Positions 1 to 7,229 of a DNA stretch of 10,574 nucleotides are shown here, piece after piece; position 1 is the stretch's first letter; each line of letters starts with the position of its first letter. The translations under genes were made by a program, and so were the position numbers. Source of the stretch: Bordetella parapertussis. Lineage in GTDB: Bacteria; Pseudomonadota; Gammaproteobacteria; Burkholderiales; Burkholderiaceae_B. The notes under the pieces were generated by a model. That model made no database searches, was not told where the DNA came from, and saw only the letters and a program-made list of their open reading frames with translations. Where the stretch lies: the NCBI GenBank assembly GCA_945882005.1, contig CAMCWG010000080.1, positions 1-10,574 on the forward strand, written 5' to 3'.

Positions 1-1
1 C

Positions 2-64
2 ATACACGACCAAAGACTGATGGATTTGGTGAAGTCTCTTCGTACCTTACAACCTGGCGCCTGA
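2..64 (+). CDS. C-terminal end of an upstream gene (partial)
   Basis: One reading frame is open from the window edge to a TGA at 62-64 and gives 20 residues ending DLVKSLRTLQPGA. The amphipathic end with a DLVxxLRTL pattern resembles the last helix of class I c-type cytochromes. No haem motif lies in this short piece, so the product is left unassigned. A hairpin begins four bases after the stop, which fits a gene end. A second plus frame is also open across this stretch, so the call rests on composition and on the hairpin placement. Confidence 0.42.
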   Translation: MHDQRLMDLVKSLRTLQPGA

Positions 65-67
65 CCT

Positions 68-120
68 CCTCTGAACCCCTAAAAACGACTGGTTTCAGAG
101 GGGTGAGGCCTCCGCCTCAC
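68..120 (+). other. Two tandem hairpins downstream of the upstream gene
   Basis: The first stem pairs CCTCTGAA (68-75) with TTCAGAGG (94-101) and can be extended by CC/GG across one bulged T. The second is a perfect 7-bp stem, GTGAGGC (103-109) with GCCTCAC (114-120), and a four-base loop CTCC. Neither is followed by a T-run on the plus strand, so this is not a classical intrinsic terminator. CCCCT (76-80) could also pair with AGGGG (99-103), an alternative fold that excludes the first stem. Likely roles are 3'-end protection of the upstream mRNA, Rho-linked termination, or a leader structure for pdxH. Bases 121-157 show no clear promoter by eye. Confidence 0.4.
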
Positions 121-157
121 GGTACACTACATACAAGGTTAAAGTGCCGTTGCGCGA

Positions 158-186
158 GTAGCGCGGCGAACTTAGCCGCTACGGAG
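158..186 (+). promoter_or_regulatory. Leader hairpin abutting the pdxH ribosome binding site
   Basis: GTAG-CG-CGGC (158-167) pairs with GCCGCTAC (175-182), leaving a two-base bulge and a 7-base loop. The 3' arm ends directly against the Shine-Dalgarno GGAG (183-186), which is seven bases before the ATG at 194. The Shine-Dalgarno is clear. Any regulatory role for the hairpin is inference from its position. Confidence 0.3.
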
Positions 187-193
187 CACCATC

Positions 194-826
194 ATGTCGA
201 TTGCAGATATTCGCCAGAGTTACGATAAACACACGCTGCTGGAAAAAGACGCAAAGAGCTCACCTTACGAGCAATTTGGTCTGTGGTTTAACCACGCGCT
301 TGAAGACAAGGTCCCTGAACCCACGGCGATGACACTGGCAACAGCGGATTCCAAGGGACGGCCCTCTGCACGGATCGTACTGCTCAAGGGCTACGACGAA
401 AATGGCTTTGTTTTTTATACCAACTATGAATCTCGCAAGGGGCAAGACTTGCTCACCCAGCCGTGGGCGTCTCTGCTGTTTTTTTGGCAACAGCATGAGC
501 GTACCGTTCGAATCGAGGGCTTGGTAGAAAAGGTCTCGGCGCAAGAATCGGACGAATACTTTCACAGCCGACCAGTTGGCTCGCGCATTGGCGCCTGGAC
601 CTCTGCGCAAAGCCAGCCGACTACAATCGCGGAACTGGAAGCGCGCCAGCAAGCAATGGCTGCAAAATACGGTGAGGCACCGCCACGTCCTGCACACTGG
701 GGCGGCTACCGCCTGCAACCTGAATACTTTGAATTCTGGCAAGGCCGGCCTTCTCGCCTGCATGATCGCTTAACTTATGTGCCGTCGGGTAACAACGGCT
801 GGACTCTCGGACGGATCTCTCCCTGA
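194..826 (+). CDS. pdxH: Pyridoxamine/pyridoxine 5'-phosphate oxidase
   Basis: The 210-residue product oxidises pyridoxine or pyridoxamine 5'-phosphate to pyridoxal 5'-phosphate with O2, using FMN, in the cytosol. This is the last step of the DXP-dependent B6 route and part of B6 salvage. Length is normal for the family. FMN-contacting motifs are present: RIVLLK (60-65) and YTNYESRKG (75-83). Substrate-phosphate residues of the family are seen as Y122, R126 and S130 in [10 protein letters not shown]. The C-terminal signature RLHDR (188-192) carries the Arg and His that match E. coli Arg197 and His199. The family's dimerisation C-terminus ends in GRISP. The start is fixed by GGAG at 183-186. 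The stop lies one base before the next gene's ATG, which suggests co-transcription with the flavin reductase-like gene. Confidence 0.96.
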   Translation: MSIADIRQSYDKHTLLEKDAKSSPYEQFGLWFNHALEDKVPEPTAMTLATADSKGRPSARIVLLKGYDENGFVFYTNYESRKGQDLLTQPWASLLFFWQQHERTVRIEGLVEKVSAQESDEYFHSRPVGSRIGAWTSAQSQPTTIAELEARQQAMAAKYGEAPPRPAHWGGYRLQPEYFEFWQGRPSRLHDRLTYVPSGNNGWTLGRISP

Positions 827-827
827 C

Positions 828-1340
828 ATGCATGCATCAATACCGGACTTCGACTCCAATTTTTTCAAAGCTGCTCTGGGCCGGTTCCCCACAGGCGTAA
901 CAGTGATTACGGCATCACTTCCAGGGCAACAGCCCGTTGGTCTGACCGTGAGCTCATTCAATTCCGTCTCGCTCGACCCACCCCTCGTGGTGTGGAGTTT
1001 GTCACGTAATTCCTCGTCACTTGCCACGATGCAGCAATGCGATCGGTATGTCATCCATGTGCTGGCCTCTGATCAAATGATGTTTGCGCAACGGTTTTCA
1101 AAAGGGACAGCGGCGCAACGCTTCGAGGGACTCGCGCTGACAACGGCACCGAATGGCTCACCCCGGCTGGACGCACAGTGCGCTGCCTGGTTTGAATGCG
1201 TAAACCGTAGTCGCTACGAAGAAGGCGATCACATTATTTTTGTAGGTCAGGTCGAGCATTGCGGGCGCAACGACAGCCTGCCGCTGGTGTACCACTCTGG
1301 TGGCTACGACCTCACTCCATCACCCACTGAAACAAAATAG
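828..1340 (+). CDS. Flavin reductase-like FMN-binding protein
   Basis: The 170-residue product has the flavin reductase-like split-barrel fold (the DIM6/NTAB type). It is expected to bind FMN and either reduce it with NAD(P)H for a partner monooxygenase or act alone as a small flavin reductase. Family marks are [10 protein letters not shown] (20-29), [15 protein letters not shown] (38-52), [11 protein letters not shown] (133-143) and the terminal PLVYHSGGY (152-160). An in-frame ATG at 777 would overlap pdxH by 50 bases and add an unconserved tail. The ATG at 828, just after the pdxH stop, gives the usual length and is chosen. No oxygenase component lies next to it, so its partner is unknown. 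The next gene follows after 11 bases. Fold assignment is firm and the substrate is not. Confidence 0.88.
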   Translation: MHASIPDFDSNFFKAALGRFPTGVTVITASLPGQQPVGLTVSSFNSVSLDPPLVVWSLSRNSSSLATMQQCDRYVIHVLASDQMMFAQRFSKGTAAQRFEGLALTTAPNGSPRLDAQCAAWFECVNRSRYEEGDHIIFVGQVEHCGRNDSLPLVYHSGGYDLTPSPTETK

Positions 1341-1351
1341 CGTTAAACAAT

Positions 1352-2461
1352 ATGAGTACGGATATTGATTGCATCGTTGTTGGTGCTGGAGTAGTAGGAC
1401 TCGCGATTGCACGCGCTCTTGCTCAGTCCGGGCGCGAAGTCATGGTCGTCGAAGCAGCGGAAGGAATCGGCACAGGCACCAGTGCCCGAAACTCTGAAGT
1501 CATCCACGCCGGAATCTATTATCCCGCCGGCAGTTTAAAAGCAAAGCTCTGTGTACAGGGCAGGCATATGCTCTACGCCTACTGCGCCGAAAAAGGCGTT
1601 GCTCATAAGCGCATCGGCAAACTGATTGTGGCGACCAGCGAAGAGGAAATCCCCAAACTCGATGATATTTTGAGCAAGGCGCGTGTCAATGGCGTGGACG
1701 ATATGGAATTGCTCAGCGCAAGTCAGGCACAAGCGCTCGAACCCGCCTTGTTTTGCACGGCAGCGCTATTCTCACCCTCTACAGGTATCATCGACAGCCA
1801 CGGCTTGATGCTGGCCTACCAGGGTGACGCAGAAAACGCCGGTGCACAGTGCGTTTTCCATACGCCGTTACTTTCAGGAGAGGTGCGTAGCGAAGGTGGG
1901 TTTAACTTGCAGTTCGGTGGCGCCGATGCCATGCAGTTAAGTTGCAATGTCCTGATCAATGCTTCAGGTCTGCATGCACCGACACTCGCGCGCAAGATTC
2001 GGGGTATACCTGAAACATCTATTCCTACTGAGTACTTATGCAAGGGCAGCTATTTCACATTGCAAGGGCGCGCGCCCTTCACGAGATTAATTTATCCGAC
2101 GCCCCACCATGCAGGGCTCGGGGTACACCTCACCCTTGACCTGGGCGGCCAAGCGAAATTTGGACCGGACACCGAATGGATCGACAAGGTCGACTATGAC
2201 ATCGACGCCAGTCGCTGCGATGGCTTTTACGAAGCGGTGCGCACCTACTGGCCTGGAATGCCCGACGCAAGCCTATCGCCTGGCTACACCGGTATCCGAC
2301 CAAAAGTGTCCGGGCCACATGAACCCGCCGCCGACTTTATGATCGTTGGGCCGGCAACACATGGCGTGCCTGGGTTGGTGAATCTATTCGGCATTGAGTC
2401 CCCCGGACTTACCTCAAGCCTCGCGATCGCCCAAGAGACTCTCGCGCGCCTTCACGCTTAA
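1352..2461 (+). CDS. FAD-dependent oxidoreductase, L-2-hydroxyglutarate oxidase-like (DAO family)
   Basis: The 369-residue product belongs to the D-amino-acid-oxidase superfamily of FAD enzymes. The N-terminal Rossmann motif GAGVVG (11-16) is followed by E34, the acidic residue that normally binds the FAD ribose. [15 protein letters not shown] (43-57) is the characteristic region of the L-2-hydroxyglutarate dehydrogenase/LhgO-like branch. [10 protein letters not shown] (347-356) is the C-terminal flavin-binding segment. It likely oxidises a 2-hydroxy acid or related alpha-carbon and passes electrons to O2 or quinone. It is shorter than E. coli LhgO (about 420 residues), so the exact substrate is open. 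I recall a closely similar Bordetella pertussis protein of unknown function solved by structural genomics (recalled, not checked). No strong Shine-Dalgarno precedes the ATG, which lies 11 bases after the previous stop. Translational coupling is plausible. Confidence 0.85.
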   Translation: MSTDIDCIVVGAGVVGLAIARALAQSGREVMVVEAAEGIGTGTSARNSEVIHAGIYYPAGSLKAKLCVQGRHMLYAYCAEKGVAHKRIGKLIVATSEEEIPKLDDILSKARVNGVDDMELLSASQAQALEPALFCTAALFSPSTGIIDSHGLMLAYQGDAENAGAQCVFHTPLLSGEVRSEGGFNLQFGGADAMQLSCNVLINASGLHAPTLARKIRGIPETSIPTEYLCKGSYFTLQGRAPFTRLIYPTPHHAGLGVHLTLDLGGQAKFGPDTEWIDKVDYDIDASRCDGFYEAVRTYWPGMPDASLSPGYTGIRPKVSGPHEPAADFMIVGPATHGVPGLVNLFGIESPGLTSSLAIAQETLARLHA

Positions 2462-2480
2462 AGTTCCTTTCGGAGACAGC

Positions 2481-4148
2481 ATGTCCCATCCCGTCCCAGA
2501 CTCCCGCGGCATCAACCTTTTTGAAGCGGACGCGGGCAAGGACCTGCTCGCTTGTTACCTTCCGCAAGACTTACACAAACATTTGCTGCCACATCTGACA
2601 CGGCTCGGCGCACTGGCAGGCTCTTTGCTGGATGAGTTAGCGGGTGTTGCAGATAAGCACCCACCAACCCTATCCGTTCGCAGCCGCTCGGGCATCGATG
2701 TATCCCAAGTCAATAAACATCCGGCCTATGTCGAGCTAGAGCGTTTCGCCTACAGCGAGTTTGGGCTCGCTGCGTTGTCGCATCGTGGTGGCGTTCTGGG
2801 ATGGCCCACGGCGATGCCGCCTGCAGCGAAATATGCCCTCACATATTTATTTGTTCAGGCGGAATTCGGCTTGTGTTGTCCAGTGAGTATGACCGACTCA
2901 CTCGCTCGGACCCTGAGAAAATTCGGTGATCCAAAGCTTGTCGACCAAGTTCTCCCCATGGTCACTACGCAAGACTTCGACGCTTTGCACCAAGGCGCGA
3001 TGTTCATGACCGAGCAAGGCGCTGGCTCCGACGTCAGCGCTACAGCCACCCAAGCAGCTCTGAACGCCAACGGGGATTGGCTACTCACCGGGGATAAGTG
3101 GTTTTGTTCGAATCCAGATGCCGGCTTTGCGATGGTGTTGGCGCGCTCCGAGCCCGTCGACGGACTCAAAGGAGTATCCCTCTTTCTGCTGCCACGGACG
3201 CGTCCTGACGGCACGCCAAACGACTACAGAATCCTGCGACTCAAAGACAAGCTTGGCACACGCTCGATGGCCAGCGGTGAGATTCGTCTCGAAGGTGCCT
3301 TTGCCTGGCTCGTCGGCGAGCGTGGCATGGGCTTCAAGCAAATGGCCGACATGATTAACAACTCGCGACTCTCAAACGGAGTGCGTGCTGCGGGCTTGAT
3401 GCGGCGTGCCCTCACCGAGGCGCTCTATGTGGCAAAAAATCGTCAAGCGTTCGGCAAACATCTTGCCGACATGCCGTTGATGCAGCGCCAGTTAAGCAAG
3501 ATGGCCATGCTGACCGAGCAAGCGAGAACAATGGTGTATCAGACAGCCCAAGCCTTGGCTGCGGCGGATAACGATCCTAGCAAACGTCCCTTAATGCGCA
3601 TCATGACTCCCTTGATCAAGTTTCGTGCTTGCCGGGATGCGCGCAAAGTCGCAGGCGATGCCATGGAGGTCCGTGGAGGCTGTGGCTATATCGAGGAATG
3701 GAGCGATCCGCGTGTGTTGCGCGACGCCCATCTTGGATCCATCTGGGAAGGAACCAGCAATATCGTCGCACTAGATGTGCTGCGCGCTATTCAGCGAGAG
3801 GACGCCCTACCCGCGCTGCGTGCCCATGTTGCAGAGTTGCTCGCAGACGGACTCCCGGTTTCACCCGCCCTGGCATCCCTACAAGCCGAACGTATTGAGC
3901 GCGCATTTGCGTTTGCCGAGAGCGCCAGTGCAGCCAACACCTCAGAGCAAGCGCGCCAAGCCGCGAGCGGGCTCTACCATGTCGTGACGATGGCTGGCAT
4001 GCGCTGGGAGGCCAAGCAAGCAAGCATGCCCATCCGGGCAAAACTGGCCGATCTGGTTTTAAAGCACCGTCTCGCCGCCAGAGATCCAATCGGCGATACA
4101 TCTTTGGCCGATAGCGACCTGTGTGACTGGCTCGGCGCCCCAATTTAA
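2481..4148 (+). CDS. Acyl-CoA dehydrogenase, AidB-like
   Basis: The 555-residue product is a long-form acyl-CoA dehydrogenase resembling E. coli AidB (541 residues). It has an extended N-terminal helical region (about 1-150), the FAD-contacting motif MTEQGAGSDV (176-185) in the middle beta domain, a C-terminal helical domain with NRQAFGKHLADMPLMQ, and an extra tail of about 110 residues. E423 in WEGTSNI sits where medium-chain acyl-CoA dehydrogenases have their catalytic Glu, so it may be an active dehydrogenase. E. coli AidB belongs to the alkylation response, but no ada or alk gene is nearby and the C-terminal tail does not look like AidB's DNA-binding end. A metabolic role is therefore more likely. 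A longer in-frame start at 2394 would overlap the FAD oxidoreductase. The ATG at 2481 has GGAG at 2472-2475 and is preferred. The stop codon lies inside a palindrome. Confidence 0.88.
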   Translation: MSHPVPDSRGINLFEADAGKDLLACYLPQDLHKHLLPHLTRLGALAGSLLDELAGVADKHPPTLSVRSRSGIDVSQVNKHPAYVELERFAYSEFGLAALSHRGGVLGWPTAMPPAAKYALTYLFVQAEFGLCCPVSMTDSLARTLRKFGDPKLVDQVLPMVTTQDFDALHQGAMFMTEQGAGSDVSATATQAALNANGDWLLTGDKWFCSNPDAGFAMVLARSEPVDGLKGVSLFLLPRTRPDGTPNDYRILRLKDKLGTRSMASGEIRLEGAFAWLVGERGMGFKQMADMINNSRLSNGVRAAGLMRRALTEALYVAKNRQAFGKHLADMPLMQRQLSKMAMLTEQARTMVYQTAQALAAADNDPSKRPLMRIMTPLIKFRACRDARKVAGDAMEVRGGCGYIEEWSDPRVLRDAHLGSIWEGTSNIVALDVLRAIQREDALPALRAHVAELLADGLPVSPALASLQAERIERAFAFAESASAANTSEQARQAASGLYHVVTMAGMRWEAKQASMPIRAKLADLVLKHRLAARDPIGDTSLADSDLCDWLGAPI

Positions 4149-4153
4149 TTGGG
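4139..4153. repeat. 15-base perfect palindrome centred on the acyl-CoA dehydrogenase stop codon
   Basis: CCCAATTTAATTGGG is a 7+1+7 inverted repeat whose centre is the TAA stop at 4146-4148. It may be an operator for a dimeric regulator, or an RNA hairpin of CCCAAT/ATTGGG with loop TTA. Its right arm (TGGGCT, 4150-4155) can instead pair with AGCCCA (4192-4197). Another short pairing, GGG (4160-4162) with CCC (4169-4171), lies between them. No T-run follows. Confidence 0.4.
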
Positions 4154-4183
4154 CTGACCGGGAAAAATCCCCTTGCAACACGA

Positions 4184-4189
4184 TATGAT
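4184..4189 (+). promoter_or_regulatory. Possible -10 element for the ThDP enzyme gene
   Basis: TATGAT matches the sigma-70 -10 consensus at five of six positions and lies 37 bases before the ATG at 4227. No good -35 is visible at normal spacing (4161-4166 reads GGAAAA), and there is no extended -10 TG. If real it would need an activator. The 78-base gap and the nearby palindrome make an internal promoter reasonable, but support is weak. Confidence 0.25.
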
Positions 4190-4226
4190 TAAGCCCACTC
4201 CTTTCACCATAAATGACTAAAAAATA

Positions 4227-5915
4227 ATGAGCCAAGCCCCTTCAGCCAAAAATCCTCGCACTGGCGGTCAAATTCTTGTCGGCCAGTTGGTCAGCCACGG
4301 CGTGAAGCACGTGTTTTGTGTCCCGGGCGAAAGCTTTTTAGCGGTGCTTGACGCACTCGTTGATGTCAATATCGAAGTAACTGTTTGTCGCCAAGAAGGC
4401 GGTGCTGCCATGATGGCTGATGCACACGGCAAACTGACCGGACAACCCGGGATCTGTATGGTCACGCGCGGGCCCGGCGCCTCGAATGCGCTCGCCGGCA
4501 TTCATATCGCCAAACAAGACTCGACCCCGATGATTGTTTTTGTCGGACAAATCGAACGCGGCATGCGTGAGCGCGAAGCGTTCCAAGAGATGGATTACCG
4601 CGCCGTTTTCGGACAAGCGGCGAAATGGGCAACCGAAATCGATGACCCAGCCCGTATTCCAGAAATTCTCTCGCGTGCGTTTCATGTTGCGACCTCGGGA
4701 CGTCCTGGGCCTGTTGTGATTGCGCTACCCGAAGACATGCTGGTCGAGCTCGCAACGGTGCCAGACGCGCCGCACTACGAAGCGATTGACTCGGCACCTT
4801 CCCTCGGCCAAATGGCGGACCTTGCCAAGCGCTTGTCACAAGCTAAGGCGCCTGTCGCCATCCTAGGCGGTGCGCGTTGGAATGCAACAGCTGTCAAACA
4901 ATTCGTCGAATTTGCCGAGCGCTTCAAGCTACCCGTTGCAGTGTCGTTCCGCCGCCAGATGCTTTTCCCTGCGAATAGCCCTTGCTTCATTGGCGACGTT
5001 GGCATTGGACTCAATCCAGAACTACTCAAGCGTGTGCAAGATGCTGACCTGGTGCTGCTCGTGGGCGGCCGCATGTCCGAAATGCCCAGCCAGGCGTACA
5101 CCTTGTTTGATATTCCAGTACCAAAGCAAACGCTCGTTCATGTGCATCCAGATAGTGGTGAGCTTGGACGCGTCTACCGCGCAGCCGTTGCCATCAACGC
5201 CTCGCCTATCGCCTTCGCCGCAGAACTCAGCAGCTTGGCAACACCCTCCGCTATGCCCTGGGCTGTCGGTACCGCAGCGATGCACCAAAGCTACCTCGAC
5301 TGGAGCGACCCAGTCCCGATCAAAACCCCAGGCGCCTTGCAAATGGGCGGCGTCATGGCCTACCTGGAATCTAAGCTCCCGGCCGATGCCATCATGACGA
5401 ACGGCGCCGGTAACTTTGCAACCTGGTTGCATCGTTTTCATCGCTTCACGCAGTTCGGCACACAACTCGCGCCTACTTCAGGCTCCATGGGTTACGGCTT
5501 ACCTGCTGCGGTTGGTGCAAAGCGTGTCGCACCGGACAAACTGGTGGTTTGCTTTGCGGGCGACGGCTGTTTCATGATGCATGGTCAAGAGTTTGCGACC
5601 GCTGTGCAATACAACCTGCCACTCGTAGTCGTCATTGTCGATAACGGGATGTACGGCACGATTCGTATGCACCAAGAGAAGCACTACCCAGGGCGGATTT
5701 CTGCGACACAGCTTAAAAACCCTGATTTCTCGGCCTATGCCCGCGCCTTTGGTGGACATGGCGAGCGCGTTGAAAAAACAGAAGAGTTTGGCCCTGCCTT
5801 TGAACGTGCAGTCGCCAGTGGCTTACCTGCAATCATTCACTGCTTGATCGACCCAGAAGCGATCACACCAACAACAACCATCTCTAAACTTCGGGCCGCT
5901 GCCCAAAAAGCCTAA
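4227..5915 (+). CDS. Thiamine-diphosphate-dependent enzyme, acetolactate synthase-like
   Basis: The 562-residue product has the usual three domains of the acetolactate synthase/benzoylformate decarboxylase family. The Pyr domain (about 12-180) carries the cofactor-activating E57 in CRQEGGAAM, plus TRGPGASNA and AFQEMD. A central domain spans about 195-330. The PP domain (about 370-545) carries GDG (445-447) and DNG (472-474), with D446 and N473 as expected Mg-diphosphate ligands. It should form or cleave C-C bonds next to a 2-oxo or 2-hydroxyacyl group. There is no adjacent small subunit (ilvN/ilvH) and no ilvC, so it is probably not the biosynthetic acetolactate synthase. Possible activities are 2-oxoacid decarboxylase, carboligase or 2-hydroxyacyl-CoA lyase. 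No Shine-Dalgarno is evident. A four-residue reading frame overlaps the start as TAATG. It lies between two acyl-CoA dehydrogenase genes. Confidence 0.88.
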   Translation: MSQAPSAKNPRTGGQILVGQLVSHGVKHVFCVPGESFLAVLDALVDVNIEVTVCRQEGGAAMMADAHGKLTGQPGICMVTRGPGASNALAGIHIAKQDSTPMIVFVGQIERGMREREAFQEMDYRAVFGQAAKWATEIDDPARIPEILSRAFHVATSGRPGPVVIALPEDMLVELATVPDAPHYEAIDSAPSLGQMADLAKRLSQAKAPVAILGGARWNATAVKQFVEFAERFKLPVAVSFRRQMLFPANSPCFIGDVGIGLNPELLKRVQDADLVLLVGGRMSEMPSQAYTLFDIPVPKQTLVHVHPDSGELGRVYRAAVAINASPIAFAAELSSLATPSAMPWAVGTAAMHQSYLDWSDPVPIKTPGALQMGGVMAYLESKLPADAIMTNGAGNFATWLHRFHRFTQFGTQLAPTSGSMGYGLPAAVGAKRVAPDKLVVCFAGDGCFMMHGQEFATAVQYNLPLVVVIVDNGMYGTIRMHQEKHYPGRISATQLKNPDFSAYARAFGGHGERVEKTEEFGPAFERAVASGLPAIIHCLIDPEAITPTTTISKLRAAAQKA

Positions 5916-5981
5916 GGTCTTTCACAAGCAACACGACCGGCCCACCGTACAATTTTTTTAGTTACTTATCTGGAGCATTTC
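5916..5981 (+). promoter_or_regulatory. gcdH leader with a possible promoter
   Basis: TACAAT (5948-5953) fits a -10 hexamer at five of six positions. The best -35-like hexamer, TTCACA (5921-5926), is 21 bases upstream, which is too far for a standard promoter. A run of seven Ts (5953-5959) follows, but no stem precedes it, so it is not a terminator. The Shine-Dalgarno GGAG (5972-5975) lies six bases before the gcdH ATG. The 9-mer GCAACACGA (5928-5936) also occurs in the previous gap at 4175-4183. Confidence 0.3.
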
Positions 5982-7175
5982 ATGGCCTCTGACGCCACCT
6001 TCAACTGGGAAGATCCCCTCCTACTGGACAGCCAACTCACCGACGAAGAGCGTATGGTGCGGGATGCTGCACGTTCTTATTGCCAAGACAAACTGGCACC
6101 GCGCGTGCTCGAAGGTTTTCGTCACGAGAAAACAGACGTCAATATTTTCCCCGAAATGGGCGAACTTGGTTTGTTGGGTGCGACCATCCCCACAGAGTAC
6201 GGTGGCTCAGGACTGAATTACGTTAGCTATGGCTTGATCGCGCGCGAGGTTGAGCGGGTTGACTCCGGTTACCGCTCGATGATGAGTGTACAGTCTTCGC
6301 TCGTGATGGTTCCAATCAATGAATTCGGCAGCGAAGCGCAAAAGCAAAAATATCTTCCTAAGCTTGCTCGCGGCGAATGGATTGGCTGCTTTGGTTTAAC
6401 AGAGCCTAACCACGGATCCGATCCCGCAGGGATGGAAACGCGCGCCGTCAAAACAGCAAGCGGCTACTCGCTCACCGGCAACAAGATGTGGATCTCCAAC
6501 TCGCCGATCGCAGACGTATTTGTTGTCTGGGGCAAGTGTGTCGGCGGTGACCATGACGGACGTATCCGCGGCTTCATCCTTGAGAAAGGAATGAAGGGCC
6601 TGTCGGCGCCCGCTATCCACGGCAAGGTAGGCTTGCGCGCCTCGATCACAGGTGAAATCGTGATGGATAACGTTGAAATCTCTGACGAACAGATGTTGCC
6701 TGGCGTGACAGGGCTGAAGGGTCCCTTTACCTGCTTGAACTCGGCGCGCTTTGGTATTGCCTGGGGTGCGTTAGGTGCAGCAGAGTTCTGTTGGCACATG
6801 GCACGCCAGTACACACTGGATCGCAAACAGTTTGGACGTCCCTTGGCCGCTAATCAGCTGATTCAAAAGAAGCTGGCCGACATGCAGACTGAAATCACAC
6901 TTGGTCTCCAGGGCTGCTTGCGCTTAGGCCGCATGAAAGACGAGGGCACTGCTGCTGTCGAAATCACTTCGATTATGAAGCGTAACTCCTGCGGCAAGGC
7001 CTTAGATGTCGCGCGCATGGCACGTGACATGCTCGGTGGCAATGGCATCTCGGACGAGTTTGGTGTCGCACGTCACTTGGTCAACCTCGAAGTGGTCAAC
7101 ACTTACGAAGGTACGCATGATGTGCACGCGCTGATTCTGGGCCGTGCACAAACAGGCATCCAGGCGTTTTTCTAA
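5982..7175 (+). CDS. gcdH: Glutaryl-CoA dehydrogenase
   Basis: The 397-residue FAD enzyme oxidises and decarboxylates glutaryl-CoA to crotonyl-CoA and CO2, passing electrons to electron-transfer flavoprotein. It acts in lysine, tryptophan and glutarate breakdown and in benzoyl-CoA pathways. FAD motifs are [14 protein letters not shown] and KMWISNSP. The active-site Glu is E376 in [14 protein letters not shown], a form typical of GCDH rather than other acyl-CoA dehydrogenases. E91, R98 and S99 (in [11 protein letters not shown]) match human Glu87, Arg94 and Ser95, where the Arg holds the glutaryl carboxylate. This makes the substrate call strong. The start is fixed by GGAG and by the conserved N-terminus. 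It is the last gene of the plus-strand block, followed nine bases later by a hairpin. No CoA-transferase or LysR regulator, often found beside gcdH, is present in the window. Confidence 0.95.
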   Translation: MASDATFNWEDPLLLDSQLTDEERMVRDAARSYCQDKLAPRVLEGFRHEKTDVNIFPEMGELGLLGATIPTEYGGSGLNYVSYGLIAREVERVDSGYRSMMSVQSSLVMVPINEFGSEAQKQKYLPKLARGEWIGCFGLTEPNHGSDPAGMETRAVKTASGYSLTGNKMWISNSPIADVFVVWGKCVGGDHDGRIRGFILEKGMKGLSAPAIHGKVGLRASITGEIVMDNVEISDEQMLPGVTGLKGPFTCLNSARFGIAWGALGAAEFCWHMARQYTLDRKQFGRPLAANQLIQKKLADMQTEITLGLQGCLRLGRMKDEGTAAVEITSIMKRNSCGKALDVARMARDMLGGNGISDEFGVARHLVNLEVVNTYEGTHDVHALILGRAQTGIQAFF

Positions 7176-7180
7176 ATAGT

Positions 7181-7210
7181 AAAAAGGCGTTCGCATCCGT
7201 GCGAACGCCT
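7181..7210 (-). terminator. Intrinsic terminator of the minus-strand operon
   Basis: AGGCGTTCGCA (7185-7195) and TGCGAACGCCT (7200-7210) form a perfect 11-bp stem with a four-base loop (TCCG on the plus strand). Read on the minus strand, the stem is followed by a T-run (7185-7181), the classical Rho-independent layout. It starts 19 bases after the racemase-like stop. On the plus strand no T-run follows, so for gcdH the hairpin may only protect the mRNA end or terminate weakly. Confidence 0.85.
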
Positions 7211-7229
7211 GAACATGCAGGTAAGAGAA

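Noticed and set aside
65..193. FMN or other riboswitch upstream of the flavoprotein genes
   Set aside because: The conserved blocks of the RFN element are not recognisable, and the spacer is short. Hairpins alone do not support a riboswitch.
260..763. Long reading frame on the minus strand inside pdxH
   Set aside because: It is a shadow of a firmly identified gene, has no recognisable domain and no ribosome binding site.
2481..4148. True aidB alkylation-response gene
   Set aside because: Long-form architecture is similar, but there are no ada/alk neighbours and the C-terminal tail does not resemble the AidB DNA-binding region. Only AidB-like is claimed.
4227..5915. Biosynthetic acetolactate synthase large subunit (ilvB/ilvI)
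   Set aside because: There is no small subunit, no ilvC, and the neighbours are acyl-CoA dehydrogenases. A gene symbol is not justified.
5953..5959. T-run as a terminator after the ThDP gene
   Set aside because: No GC-rich stem precedes the seven Ts, so intrinsic termination is not supported.
7185..7210. Intrinsic terminator for gcdH on the plus strand
   Set aside because: No T-run follows the stem in that direction. The T-run is on the minus strand, so it is assigned to the convergent operon.
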